Made by a program: the position numbers and the translations under genes. The notes under the pieces are model-generated. The model saw only the letters and a program-made list of their open reading frames with translations. It had not been told where the DNA came from and did no database searches. A DNA stretch of 64,000 bases from Pseudooceanicola marinus (GTDB lineage Bacteria > Pseudomonadota > Alphaproteobacteria > Rhodobacterales > Rhodobacteraceae): positions 62,001-126,000 of the forward strand of contig NZ_JAIVMC010000011.1 in NCBI RefSeq assembly GCF_020177265.1, written 5' to 3'. Every line of letters begins with the position of its first letter. Position 1 is the stretch's first letter. Below are positions 34,254 to 42,978 of this stretch, piece by piece.

Positions 34254-34880
34254 ATGAGCAACGCCATGCCCCCTTTCCTGCCCGCCGTCCCCCTTGAGGT
34301 GCTGACCGCGATCTTTCTCTTCTGTTTCGTCTCCTCGGTGACGCCGGGGCCGAACAACCTGATGGTCATGGCCTCGGGCGCGAACTTCGGCTACCGGCGG
34401 ACGGTGCCGCACATGCTGGGCATCGGAGCCGGGTTCTCGGTCATGGTCGCCCTCGTTGGCCTGGGGCTGATGCAGGTTTTTGACCTCTACCCCGTCGTGC
34501 GCCAGGGGCTGATGGTGGCCTGCGCGGCCTACCTCCTCTACCTCGCCTGGAAGATCGCCCATGCCGCCCCGCCCGAGGGCGGTGATGCCACGGGGCGGCC
34601 GATGACCTTCCTTCAGGCGGCAGCCTTCCAGTGGGTGAACCCCAAGGCCTGGGTCATGGGGATGAGCGCGATCACCCTCTACGCGCCCGACCGCAACCTG
34701 GGCGCGGTGCTGCTGATCGCGGCGATGTTCGGGCTGGTCTGCATTCCCGCCAACTCCGTCTGGATCCTGCTGGGGCAGGAGGTGCGGCGACTGCTGCACC
34801 GCCCCGGCCTTCTGCGCGCCTTCAACTGGACCATGGCCGCGCTGCTGGTGGCCTCGCTGATCCCGGTGATCTACCACTGA
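34254..34880 (+). CDS. LysE/RhtB family amino acid exporter
   Basis: This 208-residue membrane protein has about six transmembrane helices. The family signature TPGPNNLMV lies at about 30-38 and QWVNPKAWVMG near 124-134. The family exports amino acids or their derivatives from the cytosol. The divergent Lrp regulator and its paired operator suggest induction by the exported amino acid, which cannot be named. A racemase-like gene begins 4 bases downstream, so the two are co-transcribed. Confidence 0.9.
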   Translation: MSNAMPPFLPAVPLEVLTAIFLFCFVSSVTPGPNNLMVMASGANFGYRRTVPHMLGIGAGFSVMVALVGLGLMQVFDLYPVVRQGLMVACAAYLLYLAWKIAHAAPPEGGDATGRPMTFLQAAAFQWVNPKAWVMGMSAITLYAPDRNLGAVLLIAAMFGLVCIPANSVWILLGQEVRRLLHRPGLLRAFNWTMAALLVASLIPVIYH

Positions 34881-34884
34881 GGGC

Positions 34885-35502
34885 ATGATGCCCCATTCCG
34901 CCCTGCTGCTGCACACCGCCGAGGTCCACGTGGCCACCTTCGACGCCCTGCGCGACGAGATCGCGCCGGGGCTGGGGCTGCGCCATGCGGTGCGGCCCGA
35001 TTGGCTGGCCCGGGTGCGGGCCGGCGAAGACCTGAGCGAGGACATGGCCGCGCTGGCCGCCGAGGCCGAGGGCGGGTTTCTCTGCACCTGCACGACGCTT
35101 GGGCCCCTGGCCGAACGGCTGGGCGGGATGCGCGTGGACCGGCCAATGATGCGCGACGCGGCACGGATCGGCGGGCAGATCCTGATGGCCTACGTGCTGG
35201 ACAGCACCCGCGCGCCCAGCCTCGACCTGCTGCAATCTATGACCGATGGGCGCAGCACGATCCGCACGCTGCCCCTTCCGGAGGCCTGGCCGCTGTTCGA
35301 GGCCGGTGAAACGGCCCGCTTTCATGCCCTTGTCGCCGGCGCCCTGCGCGCCACCCTGGCAGAGCGGGGGGCCGACGTGGTGGTGTTGGCCCAGGCGAGC
35401 ATGGCCGGGGCCGCCCCCTTGCTGGAGGACCTGGGCCTGCCGATCCTGACCTCGCCCCGCCAGGCGATGCTGGCCCTGGCGGAAGGCCTCGGCCCGACCT
35501 AG
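34885..35502 (+). CDS. Asp/Glu racemase-superfamily-like protein
   Basis: This 205-residue protein (from the first ATG; a second Met codon follows immediately) has the two-lobed racemase pattern. The first catalytic-cysteine region is [16 protein letters not shown] at about 71-86. The second loop, [16 protein letters not shown], has alanine/serine where cysteine is expected. That suggests it is not a standard two-cysteine racemase and may be a decarboxylase or isomerase. It follows the LysE gene in the same unit, and its 3' end overlaps the convergent AraC gene by 4 bases. Confidence 0.7.
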   Translation: MMPHSALLLHTAEVHVATFDALRDEIAPGLGLRHAVRPDWLARVRAGEDLSEDMAALAAEAEGGFLCTCTTLGPLAERLGGMRVDRPMMRDAARIGGQILMAYVLDSTRAPSLDLLQSMTDGRSTIRTLPLPEAWPLFEAGETARFHALVAGALRATLAERGADVVVLAQASMAGAAPLLEDLGLPILTSPRQAMLALAEGLGPT

Positions 35503-36353
35503 GACTGCAGCTTCACGCAAATCTCTGTCACCAGATCCTCCGGCGCGGTGTCCATCGGCGTGTTCAGGTAATGCTCGTAGGGCGGCTGATCGGCGGGCAC
35601 ATGGCCCGAGCCGGGCAACCAGCTGCCGAAGAGATACTGGTAGGCCTCGTGCAACCCGGCATAGGGGCCGGTGAAGGTCAACACAGCGGTGCGCCCGCCC
35701 GCCACATCGACGGCCTGCAGCCCCTCGGGCAGGGGCATGTCGCCGGGCAGTTCTACGCCCGCGAAGCTCTGCAACTCCGCCTCGGGTTTCGAGGTGACGT
35801 CGTCGTAATAGAGCGCCACCATCGCGCCGGTCCGGGCCATCAGTCCGCGCGCCTGCAGGATGGAGGTGAGGCGCGCATAGGCCTGCGATATGCCGAAGTA
35901 GCTGCCGTGATGCGGCAGGCCGGCCAGATGGCGGTCGGGGACCTGCCGGATCTCGACAGGGTAGAGGGCGGTTTCGGTGGTCATCGGTCTCTCCTTTCCG
36001 GGAGCCTGGGGTGTCGGTCGGAAAGGCGCGGCGGCGCGGAAGCGCACGGGGGTCAGCCCGTAGTGCGCGGCGAAGGTCCGGGCGAAACTGTCCGGATCGG
36101 GATAGCCCACGGCGCGGGCGATCTCCTCCACCGGGCGGTCCCCACGCACCAGGTCACAGGCCGCCAGGTGCATGCGGATCCGCCGCACCGCCTGGGCGCA
36201 GGTCTCGCCGGTCATGGCGCGGAACACCCGGTGCCAGTGAAACCGGCTCATCGCCGCAACCTCGGCCAGGGCATCCAGCGACAGGTCGCCGGCCGGGTCG
36301 GCATGGATGTGATCCATCACGCGCAGCAGGCGCGCCTCGTAGTCTCCGCTCAT
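35499..36353 (-). CDS. AraC family regulator with GyrI-like effector domain
   Basis: This 284-residue protein has an N-terminal AraC-type double helix-turn-helix at about 1-105 ([27 protein letters not shown], then [29 protein letters not shown]). A C-terminal GyrI/SOUL-like ligand domain runs from about 125 on. The layout is that of Rob/MarA-type multidrug-sensing regulators. Target genes are not evident. It lies divergent from accA with about 110 bases between. Confidence 0.9.
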   Translation of the reverse strand: MSGDYEARLLRVMDHIHADPAGDLSLDALAEVAAMSRFHWHRVFRAMTGETCAQAVRRIRMHLAACDLVRGDRPVEEIARAVGYPDPDSFARTFAAHYGLTPVRFRAAAPFRPTPQAPGKERPMTTETALYPVEIRQVPDRHLAGLPHHGSYFGISQAYARLTSILQARGLMARTGAMVALYYDDVTSKPEAELQSFAGVELPGDMPLPEGLQAVDVAGGRTAVLTFTGPYAGLHEAYQYLFGSWLPGSGHVPADQPPYEHYLNTPMDTAPEDLVTEICVKLQS

Positions 36354-36409
36354 CCGCTTTCCTTTCCGGCTTCACCCTGCCAGAGGCGTATCCGGCAAAT
36401 CTTGCCTTA

Positions 36410-36440
36410 TTGCACTTCGCCGCCCGGACCTTCATATAAC
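36410..36440 (+). promoter_or_regulatory. Candidate promoter of accA
   Basis: TTGCAC lies 17 bases before CATATA (or 19 before TATAAC), with the ATG of accA 25 bases beyond. Confidence 0.5.
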
Positions 36441-36464
36441 GGACGACCGAAACGGGAGCGCCAG

Positions 36465-37427
36465 ATGACGAATTACCTCGACTTCGAACGTCCCCTTGCC
36501 GAGATCGAAGGCAAGGCCGAAGAGCTGCGCGCCATGGCGCGGCAAAGCGAAGAGATGGACATCGAGTCCGAGGCCGCCGCCCTGGACAAGAAGGCCAGCG
36601 ACATGCTGGTCGATCTCTATTCCAAGCTGACGCCCTGGCGGAAATGCCAGGTGGCGCGCCACCCCGACCGGCCGCATTGCAAAGATTACATCGCCGAGCT
36701 GTTCACCGAGTTCACGCCGCTGGCCGGCGACCGGAACTTTGCCGAGGACCTGGCGATCATGGGCGGCCTGGCGCGCCTGGGCGACCGTCCCGTGATGGTG
36801 ATCGGCCATGAGAAGGGTCACGACACCAAGTCCCGGATCGAGCGCAACTTCGGCATGGCCCGTCCCGAGGGCTATCGCAAGGCGATCCGGCTGATGGAGC
36901 TTGCCGACAAGTTCAACTTGCCGGTCATCAGCCTGGTCGACACCGCCGGCGCCTACCCCGGCAAGGGGGCCGAGGAACGCGGCCAGTCCGAGGCCATCGC
37001 GCGCTCGACCGAGAAATGCCTGCAGATCGGCGTGCCGATGATATCCATCGTGATCGGCGAAGGCGGATCGGGCGGCGCCGTGGCCATTGCGGCGGCCAAC
37101 AAGGTGGCGATGCTGGAGCACTCGATCTACTCGGTGATCTCGCCCGAAGGCTGCGCCTCGATCCTGTGGAAGAACGCCGAGAAGATGCGCGAGGCCGCCG
37201 AGGCCATGCGCCTGACCGCACAGGACCTGCATTACCTGGGCGTGATCGAACGGGTGATTTCCGAACCCACTGGCGGCGCGCATCGTGACCGCACGGCCAC
37301 CATGTCCTCCGTCGGCCGCGCCCTGGAGGCGATGCTGGGCGAGATGGACGGCATGGACCGCAAGGCGCTGATCGACGCGCGGCGGAAGAAGTTCCTGGAC
37401 ATGGGCGCGCGCGGCCTGGCGGCCTGA
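36465..37427 (+). CDS. accA: Acetyl-CoA carboxylase carboxyltransferase subunit alpha
   Basis: This 320-residue protein ([24 protein letters not shown]) has the AccA N-terminal helix and the crotonase-fold core with [21 protein letters not shown] and the oxyanion/CoA site [20 protein letters not shown]. With AccD it transfers the carboxyl group from biotin to acetyl-CoA to make malonyl-CoA, the first step of fatty acid synthesis. GGGAG lies 9 bases before the ATG. The longer open frame upstream runs through the AraC gene and is ruled out. Confidence 0.97.
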   Translation: MTNYLDFERPLAEIEGKAEELRAMARQSEEMDIESEAAALDKKASDMLVDLYSKLTPWRKCQVARHPDRPHCKDYIAELFTEFTPLAGDRNFAEDLAIMGGLARLGDRPVMVIGHEKGHDTKSRIERNFGMARPEGYRKAIRLMELADKFNLPVISLVDTAGAYPGKGAEERGQSEAIARSTEKCLQIGVPMISIVIGEGGSGGAVAIAAANKVAMLEHSIYSVISPEGCASILWKNAEKMREAAEAMRLTAQDLHYLGVIERVISEPTGGAHRDRTATMSSVGRALEAMLGEMDGMDRKALIDARRKKFLDMGARGLAA

Positions 37428-37446
37428 TCGCGCAGGCCCGGGCGGC

Positions 37447-37503
37447 GGAGGGGGCGCTGCCCCCGTCGCGGCCAGCCGCGACTCCCCCGGAGTATTTTCA
37501 GCC
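37447..37503 (+). repeat. Two-hairpin intergenic element, copy D
   Basis: GGGGGCGCTGCCCCC, the hairpin GTCGCGG-CCAG-CCGCGAC and TCCCCCGGAGTATTTTCAGCC lie 20 bases after accA. Compared with copy C the inner hairpin has changed at several positions on both arms so that pairing is kept. No gene is seen in the remaining 37504-37750. Confidence 0.65.
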
Positions 37504-37750
37504 AACGTATGAGGCATGGGCGTGGCACGCGGGCGGCGCGCCAGCCGCCCTTGTTTGCCTCTGGGTGGCGTGACGCGGGCCAGCGAAAAGGCGCCCGGGC
37601 CAGACCCCCTGTGGCGGGACGCCGCGTTTCGCAAAACTGTCTTGGGAAAGAGCTTGCCCGCAGGCGTCGCGGCCGGTTCTCTACGGGTGAGTCCGGTTGC
37701 ATGGCCGCCCCCTGCGGCCCGCCGGACACTGGCGGATCCGGGAGGACGGC

Positions 37751-37963
37751 ATGGCAGATTCCAAGGTCATCAAGCTGACGCAGCAACCAACGGCGGATCC
37801 GAGCGCCGCAGGGGCGCAGGACGGCACTCCGGGCGCGGCGCCTGCGCCGGGCAAGGCCCCCGGCCCCGGCCCGCATCCCTATGCCGATCTGGACCGCATG
37901 GCCCGGGCGGGGATCGCCGGGATGACCGGTGGCCTGTCGCCCTTCTCCACCCTGCAGGCCTGA
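37751..37963 (+). pseudogene. phaC: phaC N-terminal fragment, ended by an in-frame TGA
   Basis: A good start site (GGAGG 5 bases before ATG) opens a 70-codon frame that is rich in alanine, proline and glycine, then the conserved-looking TGGLSPFSTLQA. It stops at a TGA at 37961-37963. The next codons in the same frame, GDWAMNLAAAPGRQIELA, continue the N-terminal PHA synthase sequence without a shift. In PHA synthases I recall, a tryptophan occupies this spot, so TGG to TGA is the simplest change. Confidence 0.7.
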
Positions 37964-37975
37964 GGCGACTGGGCG

Positions 37976-39571
37976 ATGAACCTGGCCGCCGCGCCGGGCC
38001 GCCAGATCGAACTGGCCGAAACCGCCACCCGCAACGCCCTGAGCCTAAGCGAATATGCCCTGCGTCGTGGCGCGGGGGACGACGAGGCGCCGCCGCCCTT
38101 CACCCCCAAGCCCTACGATCACCGGTTCACCTACGACGGCTGGTCGCGCCTGCCCTTTGCCATGATGGAGCAGGGCTTTCTGGCCTGCCAGGACTGGTGG
38201 GACCATGCCACGGACCATCTGCACGGCGTCAGTTCCGCCGACAGCGACCGCGTCGGGTTCATGATGCGGCAGGTGCTGGACATGGCTTCGCCGTCGAACT
38301 TTCCGGCCACCAACCCCGAGATCCTGGACGAGACCGTCGCGCGCAAGGGGGCCAACCTGGCGGAAGGGGCAGAGTTCTTCGCCCGCGACATGATGCGCGC
38401 CCTGACCGGCGCCGAGGGCGAGGCGAGCACGTTGGAGGTGGGCCGCGACCTGGCCTGCACCCCCGGCGAGGTGGTGCACCGCAACGAGCTGTTCGAGCTG
38501 ATCCAGTACAGCCCCACCACCGACAAGGTGCAGGCCGAGCCGGTGCTGATCGTGCCCGCCTGGATCATGAAATACTACATCCTCGACCTGACGCCGGAGC
38601 ATTCGCTGATCCGTTACCTGGTCGGCCAGGGCTTCACCGTCTTCGCCATTTCCTGGGCCAATCCCCGCGCCGATCAGGCCGAGCTGTCGCTGGAGGATTA
38701 CCGCAAGGACGGCGTGATGGAGGCGCTGGACGCGGTGACCCGCATCGTCCCGGGCCAGAAGGTCCACGCCACCGGCTATTGCCTGGGCGGCACCATCCTG
38801 TCGATCGCCGCCGCCACCATGGCCCGCAACGGCGATGACCGGCTGGCCTCGATGACGCTCTTCGCCGCGCAGGTGGATTTCTCCGAGGCGGGCGAGCTGC
38901 TGCTGTTTGTCGATGAAAGCCAGGTCGCCTTCCTGGAGGACATGATGTGGGCGCGCGGCTACCTCGACAGCACCCAGATGGCCGGCACCTTCCGCGCCAT
39001 GCGCGCCGAGGACCTGATCCATGCCCGGGCCGTGCAGCGCTATTTCCTGGGGCGCGAGGACATGACCTCGGATATGACGACCTGGAATGCGGATGCGACG
39101 CGGATGCCCGCCCGGATGCATTCGGAGTACCTGCGCGGCCTGTTCCTGGAAAACCGCCTGAGCGCGGGGCGGTTCGCGGTGGAGGGAGAGGTGATCGCCC
39201 TGCGCGACATCGCCGTGCCGATCTTCCTGGTGGGCACCGAAAAGGACCATATCGCGCCCTGGAAATCGGTCTACAAGATGCGGCTGTTCAACGGCTCCGA
39301 CCTGACCTTCGCCCTGGCCAGCGGTGGCCATAACGGCGGCATCGTCAGCCCGCCGGGCCGGCCCCGGGCCCATTTCCGCATCGGCCACCGCCCCGCCGGC
39401 GCGCAATATGAGGCGCCCGATGCCTGGTTCGCCGCCCATGCGCCGCAGGACGGGTCCTGGTGGCCCGCCTGGACCGACTGGCTGACCGATCACTCCTCCG
39501 GTGCGGTGCCACCGCCCGACATGGCCAGTTCACTGGCCGCAGCTCCAGGGCGCTACGTGCTGCAGCACTGA
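37976..39571 (+). CDS. phaC: Class I poly(3-hydroxyalkanoate) synthase, body after internal stop
   Basis: From the first ATG after the stop, 531 residues run to the natural end. The catalytic triad is intact: Cys269 in GYCLGG, then Asp in GTEKDHIAPW and His in ASGGHNGGIVSPP (499 and 527 if counted from the upstream ATG). Without the stop the gene would be 606 residues, the usual class I length. It polymerises hydroxyacyl-CoA into storage granules. Only about 75 N-terminal residues would be lost if translation restarts here. GAGG lies 10 bases before the ATG, so coupled restart is possible. Confidence 0.8.
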   Translation: MNLAAAPGRQIELAETATRNALSLSEYALRRGAGDDEAPPPFTPKPYDHRFTYDGWSRLPFAMMEQGFLACQDWWDHATDHLHGVSSADSDRVGFMMRQVLDMASPSNFPATNPEILDETVARKGANLAEGAEFFARDMMRALTGAEGEASTLEVGRDLACTPGEVVHRNELFELIQYSPTTDKVQAEPVLIVPAWIMKYYILDLTPEHSLIRYLVGQGFTVFAISWANPRADQAELSLEDYRKDGVMEALDAVTRIVPGQKVHATGYCLGGTILSIAAATMARNGDDRLASMTLFAAQVDFSEAGELLLFVDESQVAFLEDMMWARGYLDSTQMAGTFRAMRAEDLIHARAVQRYFLGREDMTSDMTTWNADATRMPARMHSEYLRGLFLENRLSAGRFAVEGEVIALRDIAVPIFLVGTEKDHIAPWKSVYKMRLFNGSDLTFALASGGHNGGIVSPPGRPRAHFRIGHRPAGAQYEAPDAWFAAHAPQDGSWWPAWTDWLTDHSSGAVPPPDMASSLAAAPGRYVLQH

Positions 39572-39638
39572 TCGGCGGCCCCGTCGCGTCGGGGCCCAGG
39601 TGTCCACGGGGCCGCACCGCCCTGGCGGGGACAATTGA

Positions 39639-40526
39639 TCACGGCGGTCCGTCGCCACGTGGGCGCGGGGCAGGTGTTTCGCTGGCCAGCGTGGCGGGCA
39701 TGACGCACATCGCATCCCCCTGCCCCTCCCGCGCCACGTCACCCGGGCGATGCGGCAGCAGAACCGTGGTCCGTGAAATCCCCAGATCCGCGAGCTGTGC
39801 GGGGGTGCCGCCCCCGAACTCCAGATGTCCGCGACCGATGATGCCCACCACGAGCGGCGCGTCGGGGCGCCGGTGGCGGTCTGCCAGGCGACAGGCGAAG
39901 GCCCGGTCCCAGGTCTGCTGCGCCCGGACGAACCTGTCGAAGGCCGGATCCTCGGCGGACCGCGCCGCGCGCCCCGGGCGGGCGCCGCCGGTGATGTCGA
40001 AAAGATACTGCCGATGCGCCGGGGAGGCCGGGGCGGCGGAGGTCAGCCCCTCGCGATCCGCCTCCGGGATGCCCTCCCACCCCAGTTGGCCGACCTCGCG
40101 CACCAACCCGCGTCGGCAGTTCAGCCCGATCATCTCGATCCCGTTGTCGCGCGCGAAGCGGAACAGCGGCATGTAGAGGGCGATGTCGAAGCCCCAGACG
40201 GTCCCCCATTCGGCGCGTTCGGCAAAGGTCTCCTCTTCCAGCCCGCCGGCGACCCAGTCCGCCAGCACCGGATCCAGGCGGGCCGGGAACATCTCGAACC
40301 CGATGACGATATCCGCACGATGCGCCAGAAGCCCGGCGCAGACATGCATCTGCCAACGGTGATTGCAGGCGCTGTCATGGGTTTCACCCAGCAAGACGGC
40401 CTGCCCGCCCGCAGCCTGTGCCAACACCTCGGCGGTGCTCAAGGACCCGCCTCCGTTCGGGTCAAACCACGTACCGGCGCGGGAATTTACGGGGGCCGAG
40501 CCCTCGGGCAACACATCCAGGCTCAT
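39639..40526 (-). CDS. ChaN-like haem-binding protein
   Basis: This 295-residue protein has the ChaN/Tiki-superfamily N-terminus AVLLGETHDSACNHRWQMHV. It also has the C-terminal RQYLFDITGGARP to VVGIIGRGHLEFGGGTPAQL pattern. Campylobacter ChaN is an outer-membrane lipoprotein that holds two haems. No lipobox or convincing signal peptide is seen here, so it may be cytoplasmic, or the start may be wrong. It is the last gene of a four-gene operon, overlapping the haem-protein gene upstream by 4 bases. Confidence 0.8.
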   Translation of the reverse strand: MSLDVLPEGSAPVNSRAGTWFDPNGGGSLSTAEVLAQAAGGQAVLLGETHDSACNHRWQMHVCAGLLAHRADIVIGFEMFPARLDPVLADWVAGGLEEETFAERAEWGTVWGFDIALYMPLFRFARDNGIEMIGLNCRRGLVREVGQLGWEGIPEADREGLTSAAPASPAHRQYLFDITGGARPGRAARSAEDPAFDRFVRAQQTWDRAFACRLADRHRRPDAPLVVGIIGRGHLEFGGGTPAQLADLGISRTTVLLPHRPGDVAREGQGDAMCVMPATLASETPAPRPRGDGPP

Positions 40527-41260
40527 AGCAGTGTCACCTCAAGCCCGAGGGGCCGTCCCGCGGCATCGAGCGCGCGAAAGTGGTCGCCTTCGCCAGCCCA
40601 GCGGTCGACCACCCCGGGATCGAGGTGCAGGTGAAAGGGCTTCGCGATGACATTGACGCAGCCGCCCATCAGCAGCGGTTCACGCTCCATCGCGCCTTCC
40701 CAGGTCTGGCGGGCAGCCTCGGCTGCCGCGCCAAGGCTGACCGTCACGCGCATGCGGCGGGCTTCGTCGTAGACCCTGCGCATCAGCACGGCAGAGGGAT
40801 CGGCCGGATCCACCTCCGCGATCTCGCCGCCAGTATCGCGCGGCGTCACCGGCAGGGCCTCGCGCCGCATCTCCGGCCAGGGCGCGCAGAAGGCTGCCGC
40901 CCCCTCCAGCCCGGTGACCGAGAAGACATAGGTGCCCGCGGCGTCCCGGAACTCCAGTCGCGGCAACAGCTTGTCCCGCATCTCGATGGTCTGGTCCAGA
41001 ACGACGGAGGCGAGCATGCCCGCCGGCAGGTGGACAAACTCGGCCCCGTCGGCATCGCGCAGCGAGAGAGCCCCGTCCCCGGCGGCCTCCACTGCGCTTA
41101 CATGGCCCAGACGTTCATGCAGGATGCCATCGGTGCGCCGCAGGGCGGTCATCACCCGGTCCATCTGCGGCAACAGCGACAGGAGCGCCAGCGGATCGGC
41201 ATCGGCAAGGCGCCAGCGGCCCTTTTCGTCCACGGCCCAAGTCACGGAGGCATGTGTCAT
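40523..41260 (-). CDS. ChuX/HutX/HemS-like haem-utilization protein
   Basis: This 245-residue protein has the haem-utilization domain look. LASVVLDQTIEMRDKLLPRLEFRDAAG is followed by the C-terminal VNVIAKPFHLHLDPGVVDRW. That FHLHL segment matches the FHLHL(R) stretch shared by ChuX, HutX and HemS. Relatives bind haem in the cytosol and pass it to a degrading enzyme. Family membership rests on this region, so the rest may differ in function. Its 3' end overlaps the ChaN-like gene and its 5' end overlaps the ABC gene, both by 4 bases. Confidence 0.7.
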   Translation of the reverse strand: MTHASVTWAVDEKGRWRLADADPLALLSLLPQMDRVMTALRRTDGILHERLGHVSAVEAAGDGALSLRDADGAEFVHLPAGMLASVVLDQTIEMRDKLLPRLEFRDAAGTYVFSVTGLEGAAAFCAPWPEMRREALPVTPRDTGGEIAEVDPADPSAVLMRRVYDEARRMRVTVSLGAAAEAARQTWEGAMEREPLLMGGCVNVIAKPFHLHLDPGVVDRWAGEGDHFRALDAAGRPLGLEVTLL

Positions 41261-42978
41261 GCGGTTTTCCTTTCATGAGAGGTTTCGGCCCCCAGTTGCA
41301 GGACCCGGTGCCGCCCCAGGCCCGTGGGCACGTCATGAGCGACGCAGAGGATTGTCGCCTCCGGCAGTTCGCGCCGGATCAAGGCCAGGATGTGCTGTTC
41401 GCTGTCATGGTCGAGGGCGCTCGTCGCCTCATCCAGGACGATCCATTCGGGCCGGTTGAGCAGCACCCGGGCCAGGGCCAGCCTCTGGCGTTCGCCCATC
41501 GACAGCCCTTCCATCGCTGCAGGTCCGGCGATGTCCAGCAGCGGCAGGCGGTGCGCCAGCCCGACCTCCGTCAGCACCTCCCGGATGCGGTCGGTCCCGA
41601 AGGCAGCGGGCTCTTTCGGGTAGCTGGCCGCCTCTGCCAGGCCATCGGACACCAGGTAGGGCTTCTGCGGCAGGAACAGCATCGGCGCCTCGGGCCGCCA
41701 GATCTCTCCCCGGCCATAGCGCCACAGGCCCGACAGCGCCGCGAGAAGGGTGCTCTTGCCGATGCCGGACGGGCCGCAGAGCCAGACCACCTCGCCCGGC
41801 GAGACGGTCATGTCGGGCACGGGATCCAGCGCCCGGCCCTGCGGCGTGAACAGCACCAGGTCGCGCAGGCGCACGGTGCCGTTCTCGCAGGTCCGGTGAA
41901 CAATCTCCCTGGGGGCCTCCGGCATGGGATCGGGATCGCCGGCACTGGCAAAGAGGTCGTCCAGCCGTTCGGAGACGGCGGCGATATCCGCCAGCGCCTT
42001 GTAGTTGAAGATGAACCAGCTCAGCGTCTGGGTGACGCGGCCAAAGGCGCCGGACAGCTGCATCAGCCCGCCGAACGTCACGAAGCCGGCGAAATAGGCG
42101 GGCAACGAGAAGAACAACGGCACCCGCAGGATGGTCTGGAAATAGGGGCGATAGAAGATGTTCAGGATCGCCTCCCGCCGGATCAGCCCGAGCCAGTTGG
42201 CCCGGATGGCACCGAAGCGTCCCCGCAGGCGGCGCAGCTCCGCCGCCTCACCGCCCGACTGGGAAATCTCGGTCGCATTGTCGCGCAGCTGCACGAGGGT
42301 ATGCCGGAAATCCGCCTCACGCTTTTCCTGCCCGAAGTAGAGCGGCTTCAGCTCCCGCCCCATCAGGTGGGTGATCAGGCTGGAGACCGCGACATAGAGG
42401 AAGGCCAGCCAGACCAGGTAGCGCGACACGGAAATCTCGACGCCGCCCAGGGAGAAGGACAGGACAAAGGCGGTCAGACCCCAGAGGACGACCAGGTAGC
42501 TGACGATCGAGACGCAGTTCTCGATCAGGTCGATCGATAGCATCAGCAGCTTCTCGATGAACAGCCGGCAATCCTCGGCCACCCGCTGATCGGGGTTGTC
42601 CACCGGACGTGGGGTCTGGCCGGGACGCAGGTGCCAGTAGGCCCTGTTTCCCGTCCAGGCATCCAGCGCCCGGTCGGTCAGCCGTGCCCGCCAGCGCAAC
42701 AGCAAGCGCTTTCGCAGGTAGTCGGCGACAATGAAGGCCGTCGCCTGCGCCCCCACCAGCGCGAAGAAAACCCCCAGCTCCCGCAGGGTGGCCGGAAGGT
42801 CGAGCTGTTCCACCGCGTCGTAGAACCGCCCGGTCCATGCGATCATCAGAACGCTGGTCCAGATCGACACGAAGCCGAGGCCGAGCACCACCGCATATAC
42901 GACAAGGCCCTTCCAGGCCTGCGGCCCTGAGGCCGCAAGCCAGGTCAGGCGCCAGATCCGCCCGAGTATCCGTTTCAT
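41257..42978 (-). CDS. SbmA/BacA-YddA-like ABC transporter, fused permease-ATPase
   Basis: This 573-residue half-transporter has an N-terminal membrane domain of the ABC_membrane_2 type. It is marked by WRARLTDRALDAWTGNRAYW and the VDNPDQRVAEDCRLF stretch around 110-125, plus about six helices. The ATPase half has Walker A GPSGIGKSTLL at about 400, signature LSMGERQRLAL at about 497 and Walker B WIVLDEATSALD near 515-526. Relatives move peptides, cobalamin or other large solutes. A 1-base overlap with the TonB receptor gene implies a common pathway. Confidence 0.88.
   Translation of the reverse strand: MKRILGRIWRLTWLAASGPQAWKGLVVYAVVLGLGFVSIWTSVLMIAWTGRFYDAVEQLDLPATLRELGVFFALVGAQATAFIVADYLRKRLLLRWRARLTDRALDAWTGNRAYWHLRPGQTPRPVDNPDQRVAEDCRLFIEKLLMLSIDLIENCVSIVSYLVVLWGLTAFVLSFSLGGVEISVSRYLVWLAFLYVAVSSLITHLMGRELKPLYFGQEKREADFRHTLVQLRDNATEISQSGGEAAELRRLRGRFGAIRANWLGLIRREAILNIFYRPYFQTILRVPLFFSLPAYFAGFVTFGGLMQLSGAFGRVTQTLSWFIFNYKALADIAAVSERLDDLFASAGDPDPMPEAPREIVHRTCENGTVRLRDLVLFTPQGRALDPVPDMTVSPGEVVWLCGPSGIGKSTLLAALSGLWRYGRGEIWRPEAPMLFLPQKPYLVSDGLAEAASYPKEPAAFGTDRIREVLTEVGLAHRLPLLDIAGPAAMEGLSMGERQRLALARVLLNRPEWIVLDEATSALDHDSEQHILALIRRELPEATILCVAHDVPTGLGRHRVLQLGAETSHERKTA

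Noticed and set aside
37516-38838. A 440-codon frame overlapping the start of phaC in another frame
   Set aside because: Arg/Gly/Pro-rich translation with no motifs, while the phaC frame carries the catalytic residues.
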